From Berkiella sp050247135 (GTDB lineage Bacteria; Pseudomonadota; Gammaproteobacteria; Berkiellales; Berkiellaceae), in the NCBI GenBank assembly GCA_050247135.1, contig JBFWUT010000001.1, forward strand, positions 151,558 to 215,557: 64,000 nt of DNA. The letters are read 5' to 3'. The translations under genes were made by a program, and so were the position numbers. The notes beneath the pieces are model-generated. The model searched no databases and was not told the origin of the DNA. It was given only the letters and a program-made list of their open reading frames with translations. This document shows, one piece after another, positions 41,472 through 50,594 of the stretch. Each line of letters starts with the position of its first letter. Within the stretch, counting starts at the first letter, position 1.

Positions 41472-42680
41472 TTAACATATAGGCCAGTTTGCCACACCTC
41501 TTTCAAACTCATGAATATTGTGAAGTACGACTTCTTTAAGGGAATTGGTATCTTGCAAAACACGACGTTGTCTTTGCGAGCTTGTACCCATATTTAAAAT
41601 TTTAATGAGTGAAAGCGTATATTTTTCATAGCCAAGTGAAATAATATGACCTGAAATTTTTTGTATCCAATCAGTAATATCTTGCCTAATAGGCTTAAGA
41701 GTTCCGGTACTTGAAGTAATGATTTCGGCATCTAAACCATAGCGAATAACACGCCATTTGTTTTCTCTTGAAATCCAGGGAGCGGGTAGTTGTACTTGAT
41801 CTATCCAGTCTCCATTATCCCTAAACCACAGCGCTAAGCCATGGATGAACGCTACAATTGCCAGCGTTTCTTCAAGTGTTGCAAGCCCATCGCAAACACG
41901 GATCTCTAGAGTACCGTAAGCCGGACTTGGGCGTATATCCCACCATAGATCTCTTAGTGATTTAATAGCTTCACATTTTTTTAATGTAAAATAGATATTT
42001 TCAAATTCCCGCCAGTTTTTAACGCAATAAGGTTGTCCCGCAGTGGGCAATGCTTCATAAGTAGTAGGGCGGCAAGACGCAAGGCCAGTATCATCTCCCT
42101 GCCAAAAAGGAGAACTACTCGAAAGGGCTAATAAATGGGGTAACAAATGCATGAAAAAATTATTAAAGCGAATACAGTCATCACCACTTTTCATACCTAA
42201 ATGGACATGCAATCCATAGACCGTCATACGACGAGTTAACCACTGGTTACGATCGATTAATTCATAATAGCGATCGGTGGGTGAAATAATGCAGTCAGCA
42301 TATCTAGCAAATGGATGACAACCTGTTGTTGCAAAGCGAAGGTCTAATTCGGTACCAAGATCTTGAATATACAACAGTGATTGCCGCAAGTCTGCTTCGG
42401 TTTCTTGAACGCTACGACAAATATTAGTGGTAACTTCAACCGTGCTTAAGTAAAACTCCTGCTTAATCTTTTGATTTAAGGCAGATAGTTTAAGTAATTC
42501 TTCTCCTTTTGAGCTGAGATTAAGCGATTTTTTATCAATCAATTGCAATTCAATTTCAACGCCCAGTGTGAGTTCAGTATTTTGTTGAAAAACTATTTCA
42601 TTGGGTTGTTCTGAATGTGATTGTTTATTATTTTCAATTTCGATATCTTCAAATTGAATAGAATTCAGAACATTCACCAT
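41472..42680 (-). CDS. Carboxylate-amine ligase, GCS2/YbdK family
   Basis: 402 residues from ATG 42680, with AAGGA upstream; the frame extends into the preceding gene to 42746. Family marks: LTLGVEIELQLID (about 33-45), the VYGLHVHLGM strand (about 150-160), ASCRPTTYEALPTAG and EIRVCDG near the C-terminus. It is a glutamate-cysteine-ligase-like ATP-dependent enzyme joining an amine to a carboxylate. It starts 14 bases after the AsnO-like gene, hence an operon; the pair may build an amidated peptide-like solute. Substrate unproven. Confidence 0.87.
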   Translation of the reverse strand: MVNVLNSIQFEDIEIENNKQSHSEQPNEIVFQQNTELTLGVEIELQLIDKKSLNLSSKGEELLKLSALNQKIKQEFYLSTVEVTTNICRSVQETEADLRQSLLYIQDLGTELDLRFATTGCHPFARYADCIISPTDRYYELIDRNQWLTRRMTVYGLHVHLGMKSGDDCIRFNNFFMHLLPHLLALSSSSPFWQGDDTGLASCRPTTYEALPTAGQPYCVKNWREFENIYFTLKKCEAIKSLRDLWWDIRPSPAYGTLEIRVCDGLATLEETLAIVAFIHGLALWFRDNGDWIDQVQLPAPWISRENKWRVIRYGLDAEIITSSTGTLKPIRQDITDWIQKISGHIISLGYEKYTLSLIKILNMGTSSQRQRRVLQDTNSLKEVVLHNIHEFERGVANWPIC

Positions 42681-42694
42681 AAATGCATTCCTTC

Positions 42695-44473
42695 TTATGA
42701 GATGTTGTGATTTTGTAACCACATTTCTAATACAGCGATTTGCCATAATTTTGATTCACCGAGTGGTGTTTGATGGCTTTTAGGGGCAGAAAGTAGTTTC
42801 TGAATATAATCGAGTTCAAATAGACCTCGATTAAGTACTTGTGTGGGCTTGAGGACGTCTTGGATGCGGGTTAAATAATTTCCTTCAATACTTTTTAATG
42901 CGGGGACCGGAAAATACCCTTTGGGACGGTCGATGACTTCACTCGGTAGTAACGATTTGGCTAGTTTTTTTAAAATATATTTACCATTGTCTTTCATTTT
43001 CAGTGATAGCGGCATTTGTGCTGAAAATTCAACAAGTTCATGATCAAGAAAAGGAACTCGTGATTCGAGCGACCATGCCATAGTCATATTATCAACACGC
43101 TTTAAAGGGCCTTCAGCAAGAGGGAATGTGCTATCAAGATAAAGTGCATTATCAACTAAGGATTGACTACCATTTTTACTAAAATAGTTGTCGACAATAT
43201 CGTAGCTAAAATTATCAGTCCGATAGTCATTAGTTACGACGTCGCAATATTCATGATAAGTGCGATCAAGAACATTAGATACGTAAAAATTTACAGGTTT
43301 CTCATAAGGAGCGATTTTGGCACATTTTTGAAACCAGTGATAACCTGCAAAAATTTCATCTGCTCCTTGGCCAGACTGTACGACTTTGACGTGCTTAGAA
43401 ACTTCTTTGGAAAGAAGAAAGAAGCCTGGATTGTCATGGCTAGTCATTGGCTCTGACATTTCAGCAATACATTCATCTAATGTTTCGAGTAATTCATTAT
43501 TTTTAATCAAAATTTTAGTATGATTGGCAGAAAAACGTTGTGCGATAATATCAGAGTAAAAAAACTCATCGCCAGCAATCCCACCTGAAGATTCAAAACC
43601 AATAGAAAATGTATTTAAATTCCCATTTAACTCTTGTGCTAATATTGCCGCCAAAAGTGATGAATCTAGCCCACCAGAAAGTAATAAACCAATAGGAACA
43701 TCTGCCATACTTTGACGTTTAATTGATTTTTTCAAAAGATTTGAAAAATCATGAACCCACTCATCTTCTGTTTTATTTTGAACTTCACCCGATACGATTT
43801 TTGAATCCCAATAGGTGTATTCCTCAACAGTTCGGTCAGAAGAGATTGTCATGACGGTGGCGGGTTTTAACTTTTTTACGCCCTTAAGTAACGTTAAATG
43901 TTCAGGGACTACATGGAACATAAGATAGTAGTGTAATGATTCAGGATTAATACTGGTTTCTATTTCACCGCCTTTTAAAAGGGCGGGAAGTGTAGAGGCA
44001 AATCGGAAAAAATGATTATTCATTGTGTAATAGATAGGTTTTATGCCTAATCTATCTCTAAAAAGTACAAATTCATTTTTTTCTCTATCCCAGATAACAA
44101 TTGCAAACATCCCATTGAAATGTTCTACACATTGTTTTCCCCATGCATGATAGGCTTTGATGATGATTTCAGTGTCTGTTTTTGAAAAAAATCGGTAACC
44201 TTGCTTTTTAAGCTTACTTTTTAATTCAGGAAAATTATATATGGCGCCATTAAAAACTGCAGCCAAGCCAAGGTGTGGATCAAACATGGGTTGTTGTCCA
44301 TGTTCTGAAAGATCAAAAATTTTTAAACGACGGTGACCGAGTGCAATTGAACCATGTTGAATAATACCACTGTTATCTGGGCCACGATTTTCCATTGCAT
44401 TACAAATGCGTTGTAAGGTTTTTACTTCTGGAATAGTGCCGTCGAATCGAATTTCTCCTGCAATTCCGCACAT
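42695..44473 (-). CDS. Asparagine-synthase-like amidotransferase, AsnO-type
   Basis: 592 residues. N-terminal glutaminase with nucleophile Cys2 (MCGIAGEIRFDG) and RGPDNSG. The C-terminal synthase has a PP-loop LLLSGGLDSS (about 261-270). The EIRFDG start, LGHRRLKIFDLSE, TDTEIIIKAYHAWG and FHVVPEH resemble the AsnO subfamily that amidates N-acetylglutaminylglutamine in the osmolyte pathway more than AsnB proper. The usual NAGGN synthetase is absent; a GCS2-type ligase follows instead. Divergent MarR gene upstream. Confidence 0.85.
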   Translation of the reverse strand: MCGIAGEIRFDGTIPEVKTLQRICNAMENRGPDNSGIIQHGSIALGHRRLKIFDLSEHGQQPMFDPHLGLAAVFNGAIYNFPELKSKLKKQGYRFFSKTDTEIIIKAYHAWGKQCVEHFNGMFAIVIWDREKNEFVLFRDRLGIKPIYYTMNNHFFRFASTLPALLKGGEIETSINPESLHYYLMFHVVPEHLTLLKGVKKLKPATVMTISSDRTVEEYTYWDSKIVSGEVQNKTEDEWVHDFSNLLKKSIKRQSMADVPIGLLLSGGLDSSLLAAILAQELNGNLNTFSIGFESSGGIAGDEFFYSDIIAQRFSANHTKILIKNNELLETLDECIAEMSEPMTSHDNPGFFLLSKEVSKHVKVVQSGQGADEIFAGYHWFQKCAKIAPYEKPVNFYVSNVLDRTYHEYCDVVTNDYRTDNFSYDIVDNYFSKNGSQSLVDNALYLDSTFPLAEGPLKRVDNMTMAWSLESRVPFLDHELVEFSAQMPLSLKMKDNGKYILKKLAKSLLPSEVIDRPKGYFPVPALKSIEGNYLTRIQDVLKPTQVLNRGLFELDYIQKLLSAPKSHQTPLGESKLWQIAVLEMWLQNHNIS

Positions 44474-44683
44474 AGCGCTCCTCCTTTAGCCTTACTCGAT
44501 TGGATAGGATAGCATTATTTCATTTTAATTTGTAGTCAAATCATTATTGTTGAAGTAGTCAGTTCTCAATTGATTTGGGTAATTTACTATTTCGCGATAG
44601 ATAGCTAGAATGCGCTCAATCAAGATTTAATAAGGAGTTTTGCTACTAGAAAGTCACTAGCTTTAGTGTGCTGTAGCGAGAAA

Positions 44684-45190
44684 ATGATGACTAATAGTGA
44701 GCAAATAACCCCTGAAGGGTTTAATGTGGGTGAAATTTCAGAAATCCCCCCAAACGTAAAGCTACCTAACTATCAAAGACGCATCATTCTAGCCCTCCGA
44801 TCCATTATGCAGTCGATGGATAGCCATTCTAGAAAATTAAGTAAACACTATGACATAACAATTCCCCAGCTCATTTGTCTCTATGAGATCTTCGAAAAGG
44901 GAGCAATGACTATTACTGTGTTGTCTAAAAATATTCATTTAACGTCAAGTACATTAGTAGGGATCATTGATCGCTTGGAAGAGAAAAAGCTGGTCACTCG
45001 TATGCGAGATGTGGCGGATAGGCGAGCTATATTTATTGATATCACCGATAAAGGTCGTGATTTTGTAAAGAATGCTCCTCATCTTATTCATAATCGCTTG
45101 TATGATAGTTTGCATTCTCTTTCTGAAAACGAACAAATTATTATCGCAAATTCGGTAGAATTATTAGTACATATGTTAGAAGAAAAGTAA
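44684..45190 (+). CDS. MarR-family transcriptional regulator
   Basis: 168 residues from ATG 44684 (GTG 44666 and ATG 44687 are alternatives). Winged helix: ITVLSKNIHLTSSTLVGIIDRLEEKKLVTR (in part, recognition helix) followed by the wing D-V-A-D-R-R-A-I-F-I-D-I-T-D-K-G. Divergent from the AsnO/GCS2 operon, its probable target. The intergenic region carries an inverted pair CAAATCA (44537) / TGATTTG (44571) that could be an operator. Confidence 0.88.
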   Translation: MMTNSEQITPEGFNVGEISEIPPNVKLPNYQRRIILALRSIMQSMDSHSRKLSKHYDITIPQLICLYEIFEKGAMTITVLSKNIHLTSSTLVGIIDRLEEKKLVTRMRDVADRRAIFIDITDKGRDFVKNAPHLIHNRLYDSLHSLSENEQIIIANSVELLVHMLEEK

Positions 45191-45201
45191 TTGCCGGCTC
45201 T

Positions 45202-45963
45202 TTAATATTTTAAAAGGATCCGCCAAGGTTTAAACCGCAACCAGATATCTGATTTAGCAAAAGCAGGTCTTTGTTCCATACGATTAAACCAATCAGCTAA
45301 AGAAGGTGATACTTTTATAAGTTCATCTTCGTCAATCATTTTTAAACGAGCAAACAAAATTGACGTGACAATATCTGCTGAACTGGGTTTTTCACCAAAC
45401 AGTAAAGATTGTGGCTCTGGTAATTGACGAATAAATTCTCTCACCTCTTCTCTGCGATCATTAAGCTTTTTCAACTGATCGCCTTGTGAAAAATAAGCTA
45501 ATCGCTCTTCATCTACGGCAATTTTCTTTTGGACTGCTTCAGGATCGGTTTGAGATTCTTTCTCCAGTTGCTTAATAATCCGCTTAAGCATAGAAGGAAA
45601 CAATTTATGTAGTAAAGAATGCTTTACCATGACTTTACCAAAAGTTAATTTTTCAATGGGGATCTGATAGTGAGCAGCAACAATTTTTTGAATGTCAGGA
45701 GAAAATTGTGGTTCGGAATCGTACCACGCATTGCCAGCATGCTTGGCAGCATAATTAAGAATATCTCGGCTATCTGTCCATTTGGTTTGAGCATCAGTTA
45801 ATGTAGGGACCGTCATATGCCGGTTTAAAGCAATGTACCAAGGGGCCAGTTGTTCTTTAGCAATGTGGATATCCATATAGTGGGTGTTAAACTCAATATT
45901 GCTTTCGTTGAGTGCTAAACGAGCAATCATTGAATAGTAAGAAGGGGGAGCGCTATAAAGTTC
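45202..45963 (-). CDS. Glutathione S-transferase family protein
   Basis: 253 residues from ATG 45963 (MELYSAPPSYYS, the usual GST start; the frame extends to 45996). Thioredoxin-like N-terminal domain with Val-Pro in HMTVPTLTD and the Asp-Ser pair TDSRDILNYAA (about 65-75) that binds the glutathione gamma-glutamyl group. All-helical C-terminal domain with SSADIVTSILFARL. Cytosolic. Convergent with the MarR gene. Confidence 0.85.
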   Translation of the reverse strand, partial: ELYSAPPSYYSMIARLALNESNIEFNTHYMDIHIAKEQLAPWYIALNRHMTVPTLTDAQTKWTDSRDILNYAAKHAGNAWYDSEPQFSPDIQKIVAAHYQIPIEKLTFGKVMVKHSLLHKLFPSMLKRIIKQLEKESQTDPEAVQKKIAVDEERLAYFSQGDQLKKLNDRREEVREFIRQLPEPQSLLFGEKPSSADIVTSILFARLKMIDEDELIKVSPSLADWFNRMEQRPAFAKSDIWLRFKPWRILLKY

Positions 45964-46072
45964 CATAATCAGCTTCACTATTGAGATACCATTCAATAAA
46001 TATATCTCAATAGTGTTGGTATTGGGTGTAAGCGCACTTGAACCGCTCTATTGCGGTGTGAGTATTTTTAAT

Positions 46073-47362
46073 TCAACTTTGCTTCCAGTTCAGGTTTACC
46101 GCTAAGAAATAAACGCTTGGCTGTTTGAAGGCCCCAGTGAGATCGCCTTTGACCAGACCATGATCATTTACTTGAAGATCACCGCTATGAATATATTCAA
46201 AATTAAGGCCAAGATCTAAACAACGGTTTACATACCAATGTGAGCCAATACCAAATCGCCAAGCTGAATTGGCGGGAGTATTCAGTGGAATATTCTCTGT
46301 AGGTTGAAAACGGCTGTCATAACTGACCCCAAAATTGAGCAACCAGTGACAACTGAGAGGGTGCTGAGCCCCTAAGGCAACATGCCAAGTATCTTTATAC
46401 TGTTTATCAATAGTGACACTGACGGGATTATTAGAAGCTATGCCTAATTCAACTTGCCCAAATTTCGACCATTCTTGCCAGCCCACACTGGAGAGTAGTG
46501 CCCATTCTTGATTAAATTGATAAAACAGGCTTGCCATCACTCCTTGTGGAACACGGATCCCTATATCTACTTCGCTGTTTAATAGCCCCCGATTAGTCAA
46601 TACGGTATTTAATGGAAGGGCGAGATCGGTCCATATAGCATCTGGTTTGAAGTTAAGTTTAATTTCAGAGTTATAAGCTATGCCAATTCGTGAGCCACAA
46701 TCAAATTCGTATATGGCCCCTACATTAGCGCCTAACCCCCAAGCTCGGTCAGAGAGTTTAAGCTCGCCATCGTGAAAATCAGTCAACTGAAACGGTGAGT
46801 TATTAATGCGGGTTTTGCTTCTGAGAGAGCCATACATAATAACGGGACCACCGCCGATTGAGAGTCCCTGATTCAAGCGATAAGCAAGGGTGGGTTGTAT
46901 TGAGGTTCCCAGCAGCGTTGCTTTGACCGTGCTATAGCGGCCAACCCAGTCGCCATGATATTTAAGGACGGAGCCGAAATTTCCATAGATCCCTAAGCCT
47001 GCTTTAAAATTGTCTGAAATACTATAGCTGTAAAATAAGCTACCACCAGGGAAGAGATCGACAGGATCTCCGCCTGAATCTTGACCTAAAAAGGGCGAAG
47101 CATTAACTGTCGTAAACTCGATATCTTCGTATAAGACTTGTGCGCCTACGAAGAACTGGTTACCGCTCAAACGACACAGACCTGCAGGGTTCGTTAGTAG
47201 GGTAGAAGGATCTTGAGCTCTGGCGCTGTTGCCGGCTGAGGCAAGTCCCACATCGTCTGATCCGACCTCATAAAGAATAATACCACCGCCTTGTACGTTA
47301 AAAGAGAGCGTGGACAATAAAGCCAAGTAAAGTGATTTCTTTAAGAGATAGTGATTCACCAT
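46073..47362 (-). CDS. OmpP1/FadL-family outer-membrane transporter
   Basis: 429 residues. Signal peptide 1-26 (ends NVQG-GG). The mature N-terminus carries the family hatch motif (GLASAGNSARAQDPSTLLTNPAGL in pieces, N-P-A-G-L near 60). It is followed by alternating amphipathic strands of a 14-strand barrel, ending in a strand with a C-terminal aromatic-rich VYFLAVNLNW. Takes up long-chain fatty acids or other hydrophobic compounds across the outer membrane. Confidence 0.9.
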   Translation of the reverse strand: MVNHYLLKKSLYLALLSTLSFNVQGGGIILYEVGSDDVGLASAGNSARAQDPSTLLTNPAGLCRLSGNQFFVGAQVLYEDIEFTTVNASPFLGQDSGGDPVDLFPGGSLFYSYSISDNFKAGLGIYGNFGSVLKYHGDWVGRYSTVKATLLGTSIQPTLAYRLNQGLSIGGGPVIMYGSLRSKTRINNSPFQLTDFHDGELKLSDRAWGLGANVGAIYEFDCGSRIGIAYNSEIKLNFKPDAIWTDLALPLNTVLTNRGLLNSEVDIGIRVPQGVMASLFYQFNQEWALLSSVGWQEWSKFGQVELGIASNNPVSVTIDKQYKDTWHVALGAQHPLSCHWLLNFGVSYDSRFQPTENIPLNTPANSAWRFGIGSHWYVNRCLDLGLNFEYIHSGDLQVNDHGLVKGDLTGAFKQPSVYFLAVNLNWKQS

Positions 47363-47519
47363 TGTTGCATCCCAGCTAGGTAGAAAACTAATTCAATGAC
47401 ATCAAGTATTCGGATATCGTAATGAAGAAAAGGCGACTCGGCAACAGCCCCTCACAAAGACTGACCCTTTGCGCTAATATTAGTAATCTTTTGTTGGCAT
47501 AAAATGCCGAGGCAACAAT

Positions 47520-47933
47520 ATGAAAAAAATTTTTTTAAAGCGTTTGGTTATTTTTGTTTTGATAGTGCTTGGCTGTGTTGGCATTATGTATTTCCTTAGC
47601 GAAGGAAGTATTTTGGTACCCGATGCCAGCCGCTATCGCAAAGCACTTTACTCCTTTACTTTTTATATTTTGCCCATCATTTTAATGATTAATATTTTCT
47701 ATTTATTTTCCTCTTTAGTTAAAAATGTGCTAACTACGCTCATTATCAGCTTGTTACTCGGGTTTATTGGCCCATTATTTTTGATTTATGCCGTTCATAG
47801 TTCAAAGGATCCCATGGCAGCCATGGCACTGCTTGGCTTGGAAGTATTCTATGCCATTGCAAGCTCAGTCACATTTATTGGTTTAGCTCTGTTGGAAGTG
47901 ATTAAGGATCGGTTAATAAAAGATAAAAGCTAA
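47520..47933 (+). CDS. Hypothetical four-helix membrane protein
   Basis: 137 residues with four hydrophobic helices (about 7-25, 45-65, 68-92, 98-125) and a basic N-terminus (MKKIFLKRL), so inner membrane. No family recognised. Its stop overlaps that of the convergent MFS gene by 4 bases. Confidence 0.65.
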   Translation: MKKIFLKRLVIFVLIVLGCVGIMYFLSEGSILVPDASRYRKALYSFTFYILPIILMINIFYLFSSLVKNVLTTLIISLLLGFIGPLFLIYAVHSSKDPMAAMALLGLEVFYAIASSVTFIGLALLEVIKDRLIKDKS

Positions 47934-49501
47934 CGTGAGATATAATGAGTGATTTCAACGTTGTGCTCTAAATAACTTCTGATTTTATCTCGCGTAATTA
48001 AATCATGTTTAATAGTGCGTTCATGCTGGCGTAGATGTTCTAGCCAAGTTTCAACATAAAAAACCTCAAAAAAGATGTTTGGTTTTTCGACATCTTCAAA
48101 AAGTTGCCAAACATAGGCCCCCGTTTTAAGACGTTGTCGCTTTATTATTTGCATATCTTTAATAAAATTATTACGGTTATGTAAATTAACTACATATTTA
48201 GCAGTGACTAATACGGGGCCATCTTTATTTTCTATGGGGACAGCAATTGAGGGGTCGAGCCAATGTTTAGAAGGGGTAACATCAATGTCATTATCTCTAT
48301 GAAGTTGCCAGCTCCTTGTCAAAAGCAGCGTCAATAAAATAGTAAATGCTGAAATGTAATGGGTGTTCGATACGCCAGCAAAGTTGGCAATTTTACCCCA
48401 CAATATGCTCCCTAGAGCCATCGAACCAAATTGAATGGTGCTATACAAAGCAATGCCGCGCCCCCTGATCCATTCCGGGAGTGACATTTGCGCTAAACTG
48501 GCAATCGTCGGAAGGATCATAATCCAGCAGATCCCTGCGATAAAGCTTGCAATAAGACCAACTAGTGGTTGATGAGTCGCACCAAAAAGCAATAATGATA
48601 TAGCGGTGCCCACTGTTCCAATGGAAACGATTTGATCAGCATTATATTTAGTTTTGATTCCTGGTAATATAAAAGATCCAGTAATGGCCCCAACACCTAT
48701 CATACCTAGCAAAAATCCATAAAAAGTAGGTCCGCTTTTAATTTGTGCTGTTGCCACAACAGGTAAAAGTGCCCAATAGCAACTGGCAAAAATAAGAAAT
48801 CCAGAACCTCTAACAATGCTGGCGCGTAATCTTATGTTAGCGAAAGCATGTCTCAGTCCTAGTTTCATTGAACTAAAAAATTGTTCTGCCGGATGCTTTG
48901 ATGGCGGCTTTTTGCTTGGTTTCCACCAAATGAGAGCGGCAATAATGCCAATGTTACTAAGAGCATTAAATAAAAATGGAGATGCAATGCCTGCTAAAGC
49001 GATAATGATCCCGGTTATGGCTGGGCCGATTGCGCGGCTTAGATTCATACTTATACCATTTAAAGTAACCGCTTTAGGAATTTCCTTTCTTTCAATGATT
49101 TCAAGTACGATAGACTGCCAACTTGGGTAAATGATAGCTGCACCTGTCCCAGCTAAAAAAGTAAAAAATAGTAGCCAAGCGGGATTAATATTGTGTCGAT
49201 ATACTAAAAAACTCAATATCATCATGATGATAGTTAGAGTCACTTGCACCCAGATTATAATTTTTCGCTTATCAATGATGTCGGCGAGTGAGCCTGCAGG
49301 GAAGGCAAATAAAAAAAGCGGCAAGACAGTAGCGGTTTGTACAAGCGATATTAATAAAGGACTGGAAGTGAGTTCAGTCATAAGCCAGCCAGCGGCGGCA
49401 TTTTGCATCCAAGTACCAACATTAGAGAATAATGTGGCTAACCACAACACTAAAAAGACACGATTAGTTAAGGGACTCCAGCTGGAATGAGCCATCCTCA
49501 T
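47930..49501 (-). CDS. MFS exporter (MFS_3 type) with C-terminal soluble domain
   Basis: About 523 residues; starts GTG 49510, ATG 49501 or ATG 49495 are all possible and none has a clear ribosome site. Twelve predicted helices (about 1-400), starting with FLVLWLATLFSNVGTWMQ, and the MFS signature loop GSLADIIDKRK; similar to EntS-type exporters. The last 110 residues form a soluble alpha/beta ferredoxin-like domain (FEVFYVETWLEHLRQHER) typical of this subfamily. Exports small molecules; substrate unknown. Confidence 0.87.
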   Translation of the reverse strand: MRMAHSSWSPLTNRVFLVLWLATLFSNVGTWMQNAAAGWLMTELTSSPLLISLVQTATVLPLFLFAFPAGSLADIIDKRKIIIWVQVTLTIIMMILSFLVYRHNINPAWLLFFTFLAGTGAAIIYPSWQSIVLEIIERKEIPKAVTLNGISMNLSRAIGPAITGIIIALAGIASPFLFNALSNIGIIAALIWWKPSKKPPSKHPAEQFFSSMKLGLRHAFANIRLRASIVRGSGFLIFASCYWALLPVVATAQIKSGPTFYGFLLGMIGVGAITGSFILPGIKTKYNADQIVSIGTVGTAISLLLFGATHQPLVGLIASFIAGICWIMILPTIASLAQMSLPEWIRGRGIALYSTIQFGSMALGSILWGKIANFAGVSNTHYISAFTILLTLLLTRSWQLHRDNDIDVTPSKHWLDPSIAVPIENKDGPVLVTAKYVVNLHNRNNFIKDMQIIKRQRLKTGAYVWQLFEDVEKPNIFFEVFYVETWLEHLRQHERTIKHDLITRDKIRSYLEHNVEITHYISR

Positions 49502-49561
49502 TTTAAACACAGTGAATGATTTGCCTATAACCTTAGTAGATATCCCTATTATAGCAGTGAG

Positions 49562-49591
49562 CGACGCTCGCTTTAAAAAAGCAAAGCGTCG
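49562..49591. terminator. Hairpin after the GYD gene
   Basis: CGACGCT-c-GCTT faces AAGC-aa-AGCGTCG across a short A-rich loop, starting 8 bases after the GYD-domain stop on the minus strand. No clear U-tract. Probably ends the GYD transcript before the MFS gene. Confidence 0.45.
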
Positions 49592-49598
49592 AATGCCT

Positions 49599-49898
49599 TT
49601 AGGCTATTTTGGCAATAATGTCAGCGTGTTGTTTTTCATTGAAAGCAGCGAGTGTTTCTGTACGCAAGTTACCACGTTTACCGATCAATAGCGATAATTT
49701 AGCCATGGTTTCCTCATTGGAGGCTTCAACGATACATACAATATCATAGCGACCCATCACCATATAATAGGAAATGAGTTTAGCTCCTTCGGCTTGTAAA
49801 ATATCTTTGAGTTGTTTAACCCGACTTGGGCTTTCTTTAATATTGCCAATCCCTTTATCTGTAAAATTACCTAGAACTATATAAGTTGTCATAACCAT
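49599..49898 (-). CDS. GYD-domain protein
   Basis: 99 residues; start is ATG 49898 or ATG 49892 (MTTYIVLG, the family norm). The single ferredoxin-like domain contains the naming motif YYMVMGRYDIV (G-R-Y-D here for G-x-Y-D) and a TTYIVL first strand. The family is widespread, small, cytosolic and of unknown function. Confidence 0.88.
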   Translation of the reverse strand: MVMTTYIVLGNFTDKGIGNIKESPSRVKQLKDILQAEGAKLISYYMVMGRYDIVCIVEASNEETMAKLSLLIGKRGNLRTETLAAFNEKQHADIIAKIA

Positions 49899-50072
49899 TC
49901 CTTATTGATGTTGATAATTCAATCTATCATAGAATACTTTGCTTACGACAATAGAGCATCCCCTAAGAAAACTATTTATATATACATGAAATGCACGGGA
50001 ACTTTGGGAGGAACTTGTTGGTCGAAAAAACAATTTCTAAAATAAACTATTTTTTATGCTGTGGAGAGTATC

Positions 50073-50594
50073 ATGCTGAAAAAACACATAGGATTTAGCA
50101 TCCTTGGCGTCTTATTATTGTCAGTTGCATTGAATGCACAGGCAAGGCGCCATTATTATGATGACGATGATGGTTATAGTTATCGTTCTCCACTACCACA
50201 ACGAATTTCCTCCGGTAACATTATTAAAGTCGATTTAGGACGACTTGTTTGGGGCGCTTATGATGATAGTGGACACCTAGTGCGCTGGGGCAGGGCTTCT
50301 GGCGGTAAAAAATATTGTCCTGATATTCGCCGTGGCTGCCGAACCGTGACAGGAACTTATACCATTTACAGTAAAAAAGGTCCCGGATGCCGATCAAGCC
50401 GCTTCCCAGTAGGTCGTGGTGGTGCGCCCATGCCGTATTGCATGCACTTTAAGGGTGGCTATGCGCTACATGGCGGTTATGTGCCTAATTACAATGCAAG
50501 CCATGGTTGCATTCGTGTGCCGCGAGAAGATGCAGAATGGCTAAATGAAGATTTTGTGAGAGTGGGCAGTACTCGGGTTAATATTCATTACTAA
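50073..50594 (+). CDS. L,D-transpeptidase (YkuD), paralogue of the 18700 gene
   Basis: 173 residues from ATG 50073, with GGAGAG upstream (GTG 50061 is in frame). Signal peptide 1-22 (ends LNAQA). A short acidic, Tyr-rich linker (YYDDDDGYSYR) leads straight into the YkuD domain; there is no LysM. The catalytic motif LHGG...ASHGCIRV is intact. It shares long near-identical blocks with the protein at 18700-19368. Convergent with the kinase gene, stops overlapping by 4 bases. Confidence 0.9.
   Translation: MLKKHIGFSILGVLLLSVALNAQARRHYYDDDDGYSYRSPLPQRISSGNIIKVDLGRLVWGAYDDSGHLVRWGRASGGKKYCPDIRRGCRTVTGTYTIYSKKGPGCRSSRFPVGRGGAPMPYCMHFKGGYALHGGYVPNYNASHGCIRVPREDAEWLNEDFVRVGSTRVNIHY

Noticed and set aside
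41449..41478. ATGTTAAC/GTTAACAT inverted repeat as a terminator of the GCS2 gene
   Set aside because: It overlaps the stop codon, is AT-rich and lacks a U-tract, so it is too weak to call.
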